Source: Chryseosolibacter sp964493505 (GTDB lineage Bacteria > Bacteroidota > Bacteroidia > Cytophagales > Cyclobacteriaceae). From it: a DNA stretch of 64,000 bases. This document shows positions 1 through 8,358 of this stretch, one piece after another (within the stretch, counting starts at the first letter, position 1; the number at the start of each line of letters is the position of its first letter). The translations under genes and the position numbers were made by a program. The notes under the pieces are model-generated. The model ran no database searches. It was not told the DNA's origin and saw nothing but the letters and a program-made list of their open reading frames with translations. Location of the stretch: NCBI GenBank assembly GCA_964493505.1, contig CAZBNP010000003.1:62001-126000 (forward strand), read 5' to 3'.

Positions 1-862
1 TGTCGGCGGTGTGAGCGACGACAAACACTCCGCCTTTGGGTTCACTCCCCAAAACGTAGTCGACAAGCGGGTGTTCGCGATCCCATACTTCGTCGAAGTT
101 GATGTGGTTGAAGATTTCATTGACCGATTTCATCCGGTGACCGAACATGCCAGGCACCGCGGTTTTTCCGTTAATGGCGTTCGCCAGCACAGCCATCTCC
201 ACGCATAGTTTCGTGCCATCGGTGTATGACGAGCACATTTTGTGATCGAGCGAACGCTTGTCGGCTTCCGGCGCGATCTTGTGCGGGTCGGTATAGCGGT
301 CGAGGAAGTTTTTGATGTTGCCGGCCATCACGATGTCCATTCCCCACAGCTCAATTTCATCGATCATCTTCTTGATAACGGTTGGTTGATCGCCATCTGC
401 GCAAGTGTAGACTACATCTTCGTGTTGCGCTTCGCGCAGCAGTAGCGGACCGTACATCATCTCCGCTTCAAAATTCATCATGACAACATGCTGGTGGCTC
501 CTGATGGCTTCCAGTGCGTGTAGAGCGCCCGTGAGTACGGCGTTTGAGGATTCCACAAGCACTTCGACGAGCCCGCTGCCGGTGATTATTTTGCCATTGT
601 CAGTGACCGCAAGTTTCCCCCGTTCGATAACCCGGTTGAGTTCGTCGGTGGTGTTGACGACTTCGTAGTCGAGGTTGAGCCATTTCGCACAGTCGACTGC
701 CTTGTTGAGCACTATGTCGGCGATTGCCACGGGTTTCATGCCAGGCGTCGCGTTTATCTGGTAGACGAGACCTTTGCCAATAGAGCCGATACCGATTACC
801 GCGACCCGGATATCTTTCTCGAGTGTCTGAAGCCGGGTCTTGAGAGTTTTCATCTGATTCAT
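1..862 (-). CDS. NAD(P)-binding homoserine dehydrogenase-like protein, 3' partial
   Basis: The minus strand reads into the window edge for 287 codons without a stop. Near residue 20 lies a Rossmann motif (VAVIGIGSIGKG), followed by a region ending in EALHAL/NFEAEMMYG-like text. This suits the predicted homoserine dehydrogenase group (COG4091 type, usually with a C-terminal SAF domain that would lie outside the window). Family placement is from memory of motifs; a related oxidoreductase is possible. I take the start at 862 (MNQMKTLK); 853 is the next Met. The frame stays open upstream for about 40 codons as far as the terminator of the preceding gene, so a longer N-terminus cannot be excluded. 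The terminator at 996-1032 separates it from the DUF2911 gene, so it should have its own promoter. Confidence 0.7.
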   Translation of the reverse strand, partial: MNQMKTLKTRLQTLEKDIRVAVIGIGSIGKGLVYQINATPGMKPVAIADIVLNKAVDCAKWLNLDYEVVNTTDELNRVIERGKLAVTDNGKIITGSGLVEVLVESSNAVLTGALHALEAIRSHQHVVMMNFEAEMMYGPLLLREAQHEDVVYTCADGDQPTVIKKMIDEIELWGMDIVMAGNIKNFLDRYTDPHKIAPEADKRSLDHKMCSSYTDGTKLCVEMAVLANAINGKTAVPGMFGHRMKSVNEIFNHINFDEVWDREHPLVDYVLGSEPKGGVFVVAHTAD

Positions 863-995
863 GATTGCCGGGTTAAGTTGATTGCGACGCTCACGTTCGT
901 CGTGCTTTTGGGTAATACGGCAGTAAATTTCTATGCCACCCGACGGCAGAAGAATTTTTCGGTTGACCGCACGGCTGTGGAAAAAGTTGTACAAC

Positions 996-1032
996 AAAAA
1001 AAGCCACTCGCGTTTTCCGGAGTGGCTTTTTT
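996..1032 (-). terminator. Intrinsic terminator after the DUF2911 gene
   Basis: A-rich arm plus GCCACTC, a 10-nt loop, GAGTGGC and a run of six T. On the minus strand the final U-run follows the stem directly, 20 nt past the stop codon of the DUF2911 gene. The A-run on the other side would let it work in both directions. Confidence 0.85.
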
Positions 1033-1052
1033 GAAATGAGGAGAGATTGCTT

Positions 1053-1913
1053 CTACTTGATCGAATTGATCAGATCCTGATTCATGTCCTGATAGTCGCG
1101 GTTTTTAGCCTCCTTGGCGCTGTTCAGCGATGCAGTTGCTGTCTCGATAGCACCTTTCTTGTCGCCGAGTCCCTTCTGGATCTTTGCTTTTTGATGCAGC
1201 ATCCAAAACGCCTTTGGGTTGCTTTCCAGCGCGATGTTCACCCATTCCAGTGCTTTCTTCAGGTCTTTACCAGTTTCGAGGTAATAGACAGCAGCCTGAA
1301 AATAGCTTCCGGCGCTTGCCTTTTCGCTACCCCCGAGGGTCGACTGGATCGATTTCACGACTTCTTCGTCGTAATCCACCTCTACCTTGAAAGGCACCGC
1401 GGTGTTTTCCCATGCCAACGTTACTTTCGCGCTTGTGTTGTCGGCGGCGATATCGTCGATGCTGATCGTGAACGTCTCTACTTTGTGGCTCAATTGCTTT
1501 GTTTTAACCTTGAACCTGGCGGCCTCCTGTGAAGCATCGTACGCGGATGTGTTTCCGCCGAGGCGAAGATCTTTGTAGAGCGATACAGTCCATTCGCCCG
1601 CATTCGGCCAGGTGAAGATGAGATACTCGCCTTTTGGAACGCTGATGTTCTCGACCTTCACATCGTCGGAGAAGGAGATCTTTGTTCCGCTATTCGCCCC
1701 TGTTCTCCAGATAGTGCCATGCGGATACATCACGTCTTTTGCTCCGAAGATTTTCCGGCCCTTGAGACTGGGACGATAGTAATCGATCTTCACATCTGTC
1801 AGCCCAATTGTCGTGGAAACCGAGGCTGCCGCACTTGCGGACGGGGTTCGGATCTGTGCTTCCGACACGATTGTCGCTACAGCCAATGCTGCAATCAATA
1901 AGGTTTTTCTCAT
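1053..1913 (-). CDS. DUF2911 domain protein with C-terminal TPR-like segment
   Basis: Secreted protein of 286 residues with a clear signal peptide (MRKTLLIAALAVATIVSEAQ). It matches the DUF2911 family of Bacteroidota, whose function is unknown. The core contains the typical blocks DVKIDYYRPSLKGR, IWRTGANSGT and GEYLIFTWP, seen in the first half. The last third (KDLKKALEWVNIALESNPKAFWMLHQKA) resembles a TPR pair. An upstream in-frame Met at 1955 would add 14 residues before the signal peptide, so the start at 1913 is preferred. It is followed by a strong terminator and is divergent from the mpg gene. Confidence 0.85.
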   Translation of the reverse strand: MRKTLLIAALAVATIVSEAQIRTPSASAAASVSTTIGLTDVKIDYYRPSLKGRKIFGAKDVMYPHGTIWRTGANSGTKISFSDDVKVENISVPKGEYLIFTWPNAGEWTVSLYKDLRLGGNTSAYDASQEAARFKVKTKQLSHKVETFTISIDDIAADNTSAKVTLAWENTAVPFKVEVDYDEEVVKSIQSTLGGSEKASAGSYFQAAVYYLETGKDLKKALEWVNIALESNPKAFWMLHQKAKIQKGLGDKKGAIETATASLNSAKEAKNRDYQDMNQDLINSIK

Positions 1914-2044
1914 ACGTAAATAAAGTTTTAGTTTTACCGCCCGTAACCCGATCATGACGAAACGGTTAAGATGCTGGTATGTCTTGTTTTGCCGGGTCTT
2001 CCGACGGAACGAAGGTATAAAAAGTTTTCAAGTAAAGTTTTGAA

Positions 2045-2635
2045 ATGAAGTTAAGTGCTGATTTTTACCGAAGAACGAATGTGGTAAAGATCGCGAGGGA
2101 ACTGTTGGGAAAGGCTTTGTTTACACGCATCGGCGGCGTTGTGACCGGAGGAACGATTGTGGAGACGGAGGCGTATTCCTGGAGAGAGCGCGGCTGCCAC
2201 GCATATGGCGCGCGGAAGACACGGCGCAACGCGATCATGTTTGAGGATGGGGGATTTGCCTACGTCTATCTTTGCTATGGAATACACTATTTGTTCAACG
2301 TCGTCACCAACCACCGCGACACACCCGAGGCTGTGCTGGTCAGGGCCCTGGAGCCATTGGAAGGCATCGACACGATGACACTTCGCAGGAATGGGGCAGG
2401 CAAAGGATTGCATCTCACCTCCGGACCGGGCAAACTGACCCGGGCTTTGGGCATTGAACGAAGCTTCAATGGAAAATCTTTGCTGGATGACGAGATTTGG
2501 ATTGAGGATTTAGGCACGAAACTGGCTCGTGGTAATATAGTGGCCAGCGAAAGAATTGGAATAGACTACGCCGGAGAGGACGCCCACCTTCCCTGGCGGT
2601 TTACTGTGAAGAATAACGCCTGGGTAAGCAGGTAG
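2045..2635 (+). CDS. mpg: DNA-3-methyladenine glycosylase
   Basis: Base-excision repair enzyme that removes alkylated purines. At 196 residues it has the normal length for a bacterial AAG/MPG family member. Diagnostic blocks are visible: ETEAY near residue 41, RNAIMF, the YVYLCYGIHYLFNVVT block with the DNA-intercalating and active-site region, and SGPGKLTRALGI near residue 127. The signature normally has an acidic residue and DxASH after ETEAY; here the stretch reads SWRERGCHAYG, a modest divergence. It is divergent from the DUF2911 gene. The stop is followed within about 60 nt by the PD40/OmpA gene, so cotranscription is possible. Confidence 0.93.
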   Translation: MKLSADFYRRTNVVKIARELLGKALFTRIGGVVTGGTIVETEAYSWRERGCHAYGARKTRRNAIMFEDGGFAYVYLCYGIHYLFNVVTNHRDTPEAVLVRALEPLEGIDTMTLRRNGAGKGLHLTSGPGKLTRALGIERSFNGKSLLDDEIWIEDLGTKLARGNIVASERIGIDYAGEDAHLPWRFTVKNNAWVSR

Positions 2636-2697
2636 AAGTTACAGGCGATGATATTCGCGGGAAAGAGATTAATTTACAAACAAACGGAATTTCTGTG

Positions 2698-4272
2698 ATG
2701 CGTTTTTCGGTTTTATTGCTTTGTGTGTCCGTGGTGTCCGACCTGTGGTCACAGAACATCCAGGAAAGCCTTACGGCAATAAACTCGTCGTATGACGAAC
2801 AGGGGCCTGTCCTGAGTCCCGACGGAGCCACCATTTTCTTCACCATCAGCAACCACCCCTCCAATATCGGAGGAAAGAAGGATCCTGGCGATATTTGGTT
2901 TGTGACGAAGGAGGGATCCGGATGGTCGGCACCTGTGCACGGAGGACCTTCGCTTAACGACCGGGCCTACAACGCTGTGGCGGGATTCTCAGCCGATGGT
3001 GAGCAGATCTTTCTTCACGGACACTACGGTAAAGGAGGGGCGCCCGCGCGAACACAAGGTATCTCGGTGTCGCGCCGCCGTGCCTCAGGATGGTCAAATC
3101 CAGACAATATCAGTATTCCCTATTTCCTTAATAAGTCGGATATCTTGTGCGGATCACTTTCGCCCGACAATTCATTCTTCGTTTTCTCGGCCGATAGTTA
3201 TGGTTCGTATGGCGTGGACGACCTCTACGTGAGTATCCGGCAAGGCGAAAAATGGAGTGCCCCGAAAAACCTCGGCAGCACGATTAACACCCAGTTTCAG
3301 GAACTCAGTCCCGCACTGGGTGCTGACGGCCGTACGCTGTATTTCTCCAGCAACGGACGAAAGGGTTTTGGCAGCTTCGACGTATACGTTACCACGCGCC
3401 TCGACGACACCTGGCAGAACTGGTCGATACCTGAGAATCTGGGTGCGCAGATCAACACCGAAGGACGCGAGTTATACTACCGGCCCTACGATTCACGCGG
3501 ATTCGCACTTTTCACCACCACCACGAGCAGTGACGGATATGGCGACGTTCGTGTGTACACACTGGCAGAACGACTACCGGTCGATGAACCGGCAATCGCC
3601 GTCGCTGCTCCCTATCTGAACCCGCGGGTAAACGAAGAAGTAATTCAAGAAGCGCCGGTCCGGCCGGAGGGTGTGAGTGTTCACGGACAAATAACCAACT
3701 CCAGGACAGGAGAGGTCATTCCCGCAAGGATTTCGTTCGCCAGCCCCGGAACGGAACCGCGATCGGCTGTGTCGGGAACCGATGGCTATTCGATAGACGT
3801 ACCTTCGGCAGAGTATATCGTGCGGATCGAGGCGACCGGTTATATCAGCGCGCTGGAAAACCTCGATATCAACGCAGTTGATATGCGCGACCTCGAGATG
3901 AACTTCAAACTTCAACCTGTGGAGATCGGCGCGACGGTCAATCTTAAGAACGTTCTCTTCGTACAGGCGAAAACAGACATCCTTCCCGAGTCATATCCCG
4001 AACTCGACCTGGTGGTAGCTTTTTTGAACGACAACCCGAATGTGCGCATCGAACTGACGGGGCATACCGATGGGAGGGGAGTTGCTGCCGATAACGTCCG
4101 CCTTTCGCAGCAAAGAGTGAACAAGGTGAAGGAGTACCTCGTCGGGAAGGGGATTGATGCGAGGCGGATTTCAGGCAAAGGTTTTGGAGGATCGAGACCG
4201 GTTGCCAGTAACGACACGGAAGAATCGCGCAGGATGAACCGACGCGTTGAATTCGTTATCCGAAAATTCTAG
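2698..4272 (+). CDS. PD40 beta-propeller / OmpA-type protein, PorE-like
   Basis: Outer-membrane-associated periplasmic protein of 524 residues. Order of parts: signal peptide (residues 1-19), about four PD40/WD40-like blades (repeated LSPDG...FFS/YFSSNGR...G.FDVYV, to about residue 285), a carboxypeptidase-regulatory-like beta domain (near 325-400, VSVHGQITNSRTGEVIPA), and a C-terminal OmpA peptidoglycan-binding domain (LTGHTDGRG, RISGKGFGGSRP, RRVEFVI). This is the architecture of T9SS PorE without its N-terminal TPRs. PorE works with PorP, and PorP-type proteins lie 30 kb away in this window. A role in T9SS is inference; many such proteins exist per genome. ATG at 2698 is preferred to the GTG just before it. 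Confidence 0.85.
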   Translation: MRFSVLLLCVSVVSDLWSQNIQESLTAINSSYDEQGPVLSPDGATIFFTISNHPSNIGGKKDPGDIWFVTKEGSGWSAPVHGGPSLNDRAYNAVAGFSADGEQIFLHGHYGKGGAPARTQGISVSRRRASGWSNPDNISIPYFLNKSDILCGSLSPDNSFFVFSADSYGSYGVDDLYVSIRQGEKWSAPKNLGSTINTQFQELSPALGADGRTLYFSSNGRKGFGSFDVYVTTRLDDTWQNWSIPENLGAQINTEGRELYYRPYDSRGFALFTTTTSSDGYGDVRVYTLAERLPVDEPAIAVAAPYLNPRVNEEVIQEAPVRPEGVSVHGQITNSRTGEVIPARISFASPGTEPRSAVSGTDGYSIDVPSAEYIVRIEATGYISALENLDINAVDMRDLEMNFKLQPVEIGATVNLKNVLFVQAKTDILPESYPELDLVVAFLNDNPNVRIELTGHTDGRGVAADNVRLSQQRVNKVKEYLVGKGIDARRISGKGFGGSRPVASNDTEESRRMNRRVEFVIRKF

Positions 4273-4297
4273 GATTGTGGGAGCATGACAGGAAATA

Positions 4298-4927
4298 TCA
4301 CGCCAGGCCTTTCATTACACTGTCGAGGTTTCGGCGGAAGTACAATCGCAACGGACTCTGTTGTGTGAGGTGGGCGGAGATGATCGAGCCCAGGAAGACG
4401 GTGGCAAAGAGGTTCGTGATATCCCGGGTAGAGCTGGTCTTGGTGATCTCTTTTCTCATGATGGCCTCCAGCGTAAACTTCTCCAGCATCTGGTCGAGCG
4501 AAAGAATTTCCACAGAAACCACATCCTCCACTTCGGGGAAAAACAGCCTTTTTTCTTCCGGCTTTACAGGGAAGGGCTTTGGTGGCCTTTTTGAATCAGC
4601 CAGGTATCCGATCAGGCTCAACATCAGTCCGGGATGGTGTTCACATTCCTCGCCGAGCCGGTCAAGCAGGTAATAAACCCCCTGAAGCCCTTCCTTCGGC
4701 TTTTGCCGCAGGTCGACCGACCGCCCCAGGCACCATATCCTGAAGTGATACAATAGCACATCTTCTTTTTGGGGGAAATACTTGAAAAAAGTAACTTTAG
4801 AAATCTTTACTTTTTCACAAATATCTTCTACGTAGATGTCATCGAATGCTTTCTTGCCGATCAGTTTAAGTGTATGTTCCAGCACCTGAACCTTCAACCT
4901 CGCCGCCTTTTCTTTCCTAAGACTCAT
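4298..4927 (-). CDS. TetR family transcriptional regulator
   Basis: At 209 residues it has typical TetR length. The N-terminal helix-turn-helix is clear: VEDICEKVKISKVTFFKYFPQKEDVLLYHF at about residues 33-62, with the TFFKYFPQKE recognition-helix signature. The rest is the variable ligand-binding part. It is divergent from the ggt gene with a 56-nt shared intergenic region, the usual layout for a local repressor. It could therefore control ggt, itself, or both; no operator is obvious. The ligand is unknown. Confidence 0.88.
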   Translation of the reverse strand: MSLRKEKAARLKVQVLEHTLKLIGKKAFDDIYVEDICEKVKISKVTFFKYFPQKEDVLLYHFRIWCLGRSVDLRQKPKEGLQGVYYLLDRLGEECEHHPGLMLSLIGYLADSKRPPKPFPVKPEEKRLFFPEVEDVVSVEILSLDQMLEKFTLEAIMRKEITKTSSTRDITNLFATVFLGSIISAHLTQQSPLRLYFRRNLDSVMKGLA

Positions 4928-4983
4928 GGAAGTGAACTTTGACTTGAATTAAGAATTTTCCCATCACTTTACCAACGTTCATA

Positions 4984-6678
4984 ATGACAAAACGCCTTTT
5001 TCCGCTTTTACTTGCCGTTGCTGCGGTTACCTGTAAATCGCCGGTAACGGAACCCGCGATAGGACTGATCACCGATTCGGCGATGGTTGTGTCTGCTCAT
5101 CCCCTCGCGTCGGAAGTGGGAGTCAGGATACTACGCGCTGGCGGAAACGCGGTGGACGCCGCCGTTGCAACACAGATGGCCCTTGCCGTAGTCTATCCCG
5201 CGGCTGGCAACCTCGGGGGAGGTGGCTTTATGGTGCTGCGAAATAACGACGGATCAGTAGCCTCCCTCGACTATCGCGAGAAAGCCCCCGGACGATCCAC
5301 CACCGACATGTATCTCGACGAGAAGGGTGACGTGAAAGGTAGATTTAGTTTGAAAGGGCACCTGTCATCAGGTGTGCCAGGGTCAGTTGCCGGCATGTAC
5401 GAGGCACACGCGAAATACGGGTCGCTGCCCTGGCAAGATCTCGTTCAACCTGCCGTCGACCTGGCATTGAACGGATTTCTGCTCACAGCACGCGAGGCAA
5501 GGCGACTCAACAGACTGCAGGATACGCTGCGCCGTTATAATACTGTCATGCCCGAATTTCTGTTGAAGAATGAATGGAAGAAAGGTGATACGATCTACTG
5601 GACCGACCTGGGGCATTCTCTCGAACGCATCCGCGACTATGGCAGAGATGGGTTTTATACCGGCGCGACGGCTGATCTTATCGTTGCGGAAATGGACCGC
5701 GGCAGCGGCCTCATCTCACACGACGACCTCAAAGCCTACCAGGCGGTGTGGCGCGAACCCATACGAGGCACGTATAAGAACTATAAGGTGATTTCAATGG
5801 GTCCGCCTTCCAGCGGAGGTATAGCACTTCTGCAACTGCTTAATTCCATTGAACCATTGCCCATAACAGCCTGGGGACACAACAGCGAGGAGACGATCCA
5901 TGCTATGATCGAAGCGGAGAGACGTGTTTACGCCGACCGCGCTGCATGGCTTGGCGATCCCGATTTTTTCGCCGTTCCCGTCGCGGAGCTGATCGACAAA
6001 CAATACAGCGAAAAACGAATGTCATCCTATGACCCCGACAAAGCGACACCCAGCAGCGACGTAAGCGAGGGTAGCTTGCTAATCGCGGAATCGCTCGAAA
6101 CCACGCACCTGTCGGTTGTCGATTCACAAGGCAACGCCGTAGCCGTAACGACCACGCTGAACGCATCATTTGGATCCTGCGTCGTCGTAGCGGGAGCGGG
6201 TTTCTTTCTCAACGACGAAATGGATGATTTCAGTATCAAGCCAGGTGAACCGAATATGTTCGGTGTGACGGGCGGAGAGGCCAACAAGATTGAACCCGGC
6301 AAACGAATGCTGAGTTCTATGACCCCGACCATAGTGGAACGCGATGGTAAGTTGTTTATGGTTGTCGGTACGCCCGGCGGCTCCACGATCATCACATCGG
6401 TGTTCCAGACAATTGTGAATACAGTGGATTTTGACATGCACATGCAACAGGCAGTAAACGCCAAACGCATACACAGCCAATGGCTTCCGGATGAAGTCTT
6501 TCCCGAGCGGGGCGCCGTCGCAAAGGCCGACAGCCTGGCCCTCGTGAAGAAAGGGCATCGATTTAGCCCGGATTACCTCGGGGGTATCGGTCGCGTGGAT
6601 GCAATTCTCGTGTTACCCGATGGAAAGCTGGAAGCTGGTGCTGATCCGCGGGGCGATGATTACGCTACCGGGTACTAA
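4984..6678 (+). CDS. ggt: Gamma-glutamyltransferase (glutathione hydrolase)
   Basis: Precursor of 564 residues, the family's usual length. The N-terminus is a lipoprotein-type signal (LAVAAVTC, Cys 17), so periplasmic or membrane-anchored location is likely. Early motifs: HPLASEVGVRILRAGGNAVDAAVA and GNLGGGGFMV. The autocatalytic cleavage and nucleophile site is TTHLSVVD with Thr 373, preceding GNAVAVTTTLN. Later: GKRMLSSMTPTIV with the substrate-binding SS, and GTPGGSTIITSV. The enzyme cleaves gamma-glutamyl bonds of glutathione and peptides. It is divergent from a TetR gene that may regulate it. Confidence 0.95.
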   Translation: MTKRLFPLLLAVAAVTCKSPVTEPAIGLITDSAMVVSAHPLASEVGVRILRAGGNAVDAAVATQMALAVVYPAAGNLGGGGFMVLRNNDGSVASLDYREKAPGRSTTDMYLDEKGDVKGRFSLKGHLSSGVPGSVAGMYEAHAKYGSLPWQDLVQPAVDLALNGFLLTAREARRLNRLQDTLRRYNTVMPEFLLKNEWKKGDTIYWTDLGHSLERIRDYGRDGFYTGATADLIVAEMDRGSGLISHDDLKAYQAVWREPIRGTYKNYKVISMGPPSSGGIALLQLLNSIEPLPITAWGHNSEETIHAMIEAERRVYADRAAWLGDPDFFAVPVAELIDKQYSEKRMSSYDPDKATPSSDVSEGSLLIAESLETTHLSVVDSQGNAVAVTTTLNASFGSCVVVAGAGFFLNDEMDDFSIKPGEPNMFGVTGGEANKIEPGKRMLSSMTPTIVERDGKLFMVVGTPGGSTIITSVFQTIVNTVDFDMHMQQAVNAKRIHSQWLPDEVFPERGAVAKADSLALVKKGHRFSPDYLGGIGRVDAILVLPDGKLEAGADPRGDDYATGY

Positions 6679-6710
6679 GTGCCGGAATGATCGGCAAGCT
6701 GCGTCGTTAA

Positions 6711-6884
6711 TCAGTTGCGCATTCTGACCAGTTTGGTTCGGGCCTTTTTCTTGTCAGTTTTCTTGTTGAACCAGCCCGAATGATTCTTTGGCTTCACGAC
6801 CATGGTTGTCCTTCCTCCGGCGCGTTGACTGCAGGCGGGTTGCATTAGTAACAGGATGACTATGTAAAGCCAGTATCTCTTCAT
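6711..6884 (-). CDS. Small basic lipoprotein-like peptide, 57 aa
   Basis: Short gene opposite ggt. It encodes a hydrophobic signal (MKRYWLYIVILLLMQPAC) with a cysteine at residue 18 that could be lipidated, although the residues before it (QPA) are not a canonical lipobox. A very basic tail follows, with KKTDKKKARTKLVR. Many Bacteroidota carry such tiny lysine-rich lipoproteins of unknown role. Support comes from the signal-peptide pattern and the absence of competing genes. Family not recognised. Confidence 0.6.
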   Translation of the reverse strand: MKRYWLYIVILLLMQPACSQRAGGRTTMVVKPKNHSGWFNKKTDKKKARTKLVRMRN

Positions 6885-6953
6885 GAGCAACTCAATACGG
6901 AGTGTGTCCCGACAGTCAGGCCGGAGTCATATCTCCTTGTATAAACCCTAAAA

Positions 6954-6967
6954 GTACAATTTTGTAC
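6954..6967. promoter_or_regulatory. Inverted repeat, possible operator
   Basis: GTACAA and TTGTAC are separated by TT, in the 228-bp gap between the 57-aa gene and the 81-aa gene. Symmetric arms of this size suit a dimeric regulator, but it could be chance. A small hairpin (GGGTG/CACCC) follows at 7041-7055. Confidence 0.25.
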
Positions 6968-7112
6968 ACGGATTGGAAACGAACGTCGCGGCCGATTATT
7001 TGGGCATAGGCATGATTATTGAGAAATGTATTCTGAGACGGGGTGTAGGTCACCCCGGAGGCATAAATGTGTGGAATGGCAATATGGTTACCGGTTTCAA
7101 CGTTGATCAGAT

Positions 7113-7358
7113 ATGGATAAACTGCAGTTCAGCAAACTCTCGGTCAGTGACCAGGCATGTATCCTGCTTGATGATGGCGACCTGCTCGTGACAAACCGCT
7201 ATTATCACTACAATGTCTTATTGTACCATTACGGAAACCAGTTCATGGAACTTGTCTACGATAACTGCGCAAACGAGGTATTGCTTGTCAGGGTTGTGAA
7301 CGATAACACTCTTCAGAAATACCTCGACAATATTCGTTTGGATTTGGTCGTGAAGTGA
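7113..7358 (+). CDS. Small protein of unknown function, 81 aa
   Basis: Soluble, no signal peptide or membrane segment. The composition is protein-like: alternating hydrophobic strands such as ACILLDDGDLLVTNRYYH and NVLLYHYGNQFMELVYD, then ANEVLLVRVV. It looks like a small all-beta fold. Similar 75-80 residue hypothetical proteins are common in Cytophagales. It starts at ATG 7113 and is convergent with the 116-aa membrane protein downstream. No function can be assigned. Confidence 0.6.
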   Translation: MDKLQFSKLSVSDQACILLDDGDLLVTNRYYHYNVLLYHYGNQFMELVYDNCANEVLLVRVVNDNTLQKYLDNIRLDLVVK

Positions 7359-7390
7359 AACCGGTCAACGGATGAGCTCCACATCGCCCA

Positions 7391-7741
7391 CTATCTTTTT
7401 CGTCGCAGGGCGCCTCTCCCGAGCCACCGATGGGCATCGATCATAATAATACTTCCGGTCAGTGTTCCGACGGCTCCGGCCGTAGTCAGGATGTTACCGG
7501 TATAATCGGTGTTTTTCGTACCGCCTTGTAATAGCGTTCCCGTGATGCTCAACAAAAGACCTATTCCGACAAACGCAGTACCGGTCTTGAATTGACGGTG
7601 GTGTGCCTGCATATTGTAGTCTATGTTATCGATAGATTGTTTCAACTGAAGGACCTCCTGCTTGAGCGAGTCATAGCTGGGCTGAGCATAGCAATGAGGC
7701 GCGATTAAACCGAGAAGCAGGAGTACCAGTAAAGATTTCAT
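7391..7741 (-). CDS. Small membrane protein with coiled segment, 116 aa
   Basis: Signal peptide MKSLLVLLLLGLIAPHCYAQ, then a short helical, coiled-coil-prone part (SLKQEVLQLKQSIDNID), then two hydrophobic segments (TAFVGIGLLLSITGTLL and ILTTAGAVGTLTGSIIMI) ending in a basic tail (RGALRRKR). The longer open frame would start inside the tRNA gene, so the start at 7741 is right. Unknown function; membrane-embedded by inference. Confidence 0.7.
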   Translation of the reverse strand: MKSLLVLLLLGLIAPHCYAQPSYDSLKQEVLQLKQSIDNIDYNMQAHHRQFKTGTAFVGIGLLLSITGTLLQGGTKNTDYTGNILTTAGAVGTLTGSIIMIDAHRWLGRGALRRKR

Positions 7742-7823
7742 GATAATTGAGATTGTGAAAGTATAGAAATGGCAAAGTAGGAATATTGGCAGCGGCGTCA
7801 AATAAAATACTTTTAGGAATTCT

Positions 7824-7854
7824 TTTGCATAGAAGGTGCCTCCGGCTATATTTG
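7824..7854 (+). promoter_or_regulatory. Bacteroidota-type promoter of tRNA-Asp
   Basis: TTTG at 7824-7827, exactly 19 nt, then TATATTTG at 7847-7854. This is an exact match to the Bacteroidota sigma-factor consensus TTTG-N19-TAnnTTTG. It lies 17 nt before the tRNA, which puts the transcription start just upstream of the mature 5' end. Confidence 0.85.
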
Positions 7855-7870
7855 CACCTCGTTCTAAAAA

Positions 7871-7944
7871 GGTCCGGTAGTTCAGCTGGTTAGAATGCCT
7901 GCCTGTCACGCAGGAGGTCGCGGGTTCGAGTCCCGTCCGGACCG
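7871..7944 (+). tRNA. tRNA-Asp (GTC)
   Basis: A 74-nt cloverleaf: acceptor stem GGTCCGG/CCGGACC with discriminator G, D-arm with AGCTGGTTAGA, anticodon stem CCTGC/GCAGG around loop CTGTCAC (anticodon GTC at 7905-7907), and T-arm with GGGTTCGAGTCCC. CCA is not encoded. An exact promoter precedes it and a strong terminator follows, so it is a single-gene transcript. Confidence 0.98.
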
Positions 7945-7962
7945 CGGGTGTAAAACATCAGG

Positions 7963-7993
7963 AGCCTGTAACTCAAATAGTTACAGGCTTTTT
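7963..7993 (+). terminator. Intrinsic terminator of the tRNA-Asp transcript
   Basis: Perfect 10-bp stem AGCCTGTAAC/GTTACAGGCT with a 7-nt loop, followed by TTTTT. It lies 19 nt after the tRNA. Confidence 0.92.
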
Positions 7994-8105
7994 TATAGAT
8001 TTTAGATTTCGCCGTTGCGACAATAGGTGTGAGTAGTATAGGAGTAAGATCAACCCGTTATTATAGATCCTATCTGCGAAAGTTCTTTGCTAAGTTTTTT
8101 AATCC

Positions 8106-8138
8106 CTTCCAGGATCCTGTCAGTTTGAGCCCTGGAAG
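8106..8138. repeat. Inverted repeat beside transposase remnant
   Basis: CTTCCAGG and CCTGGAAG with a 17-nt spacer, in the non-coding stretch between the tRNA terminator and the transposase fragment. It could be the remains of an insertion-sequence end or a weak hairpin. The rest of 7995-8185 holds no gene I can support. Confidence 0.3.
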
Positions 8139-8185
8139 ATAGTAAAAAAGCCACCGCGCGAAGCGCTCCGCTTCTTTCATTTCTT

Positions 8186-8314
8186 TCATGCTGCGTTCAG
8201 ATAAATGTTGGCCGGTCGTACTCTTCCGATGCCCTGATGAGTTTTCTCATGGTTGTAGAAATTTAGAAATGTTTAGAGTCCTTCATACAATTCTCTTCCA
8301 TTTTGGAACACGTG
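8186..8314 (-). pseudogene. C-terminal fragment of an IS3-type transposase
   Basis: Read on the minus strand this gives HVFQNGRELYEGL, a stop, then TFLNFYNHEKTHQGIGRVRP-ANIYLNAA and a final stop. The FYN-x-EKTHQGIG-x-x-P-x-x-Y block is the conserved end of IS3-family DDE transposases (rve_3 type). Only about 43 codons remain, and an in-frame TAA stands where a Lys codon is expected, so it is dead. The upstream part is missing; accA begins 45 nt away. It marks an old insertion between tRNA-Asp and accA. Confidence 0.75.
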
Positions 8315-8329
8315 ATTTGTATTTTGTGC

Positions 8330-8337
8330 TAATTTTG
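8330..8337 (+). promoter_or_regulatory. Promoter -7 element of accA
   Basis: TAATTTTG matches the Bacteroidota -7 consensus TAnnTTTG and is followed by TGC. It lies 22 nt before the accA start codon. The partner TTTG is less well placed (8302-8305, spacing 24), so the promoter is probable, not certain. Confidence 0.5.
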
Positions 8338-8358
8338 TGCTTCTTTTAACACAAAACC

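Noticed and set aside
1047..1532. Plus-strand 161-codon frame
   Set aside because: Antisense to the DUF2911 gene, which has signal peptide, family motifs and a terminator.
7742..7909. Longer N-terminus for the 116-aa membrane protein
   Set aside because: It would begin inside tRNA-Asp; the inner Met starts a good signal peptide.
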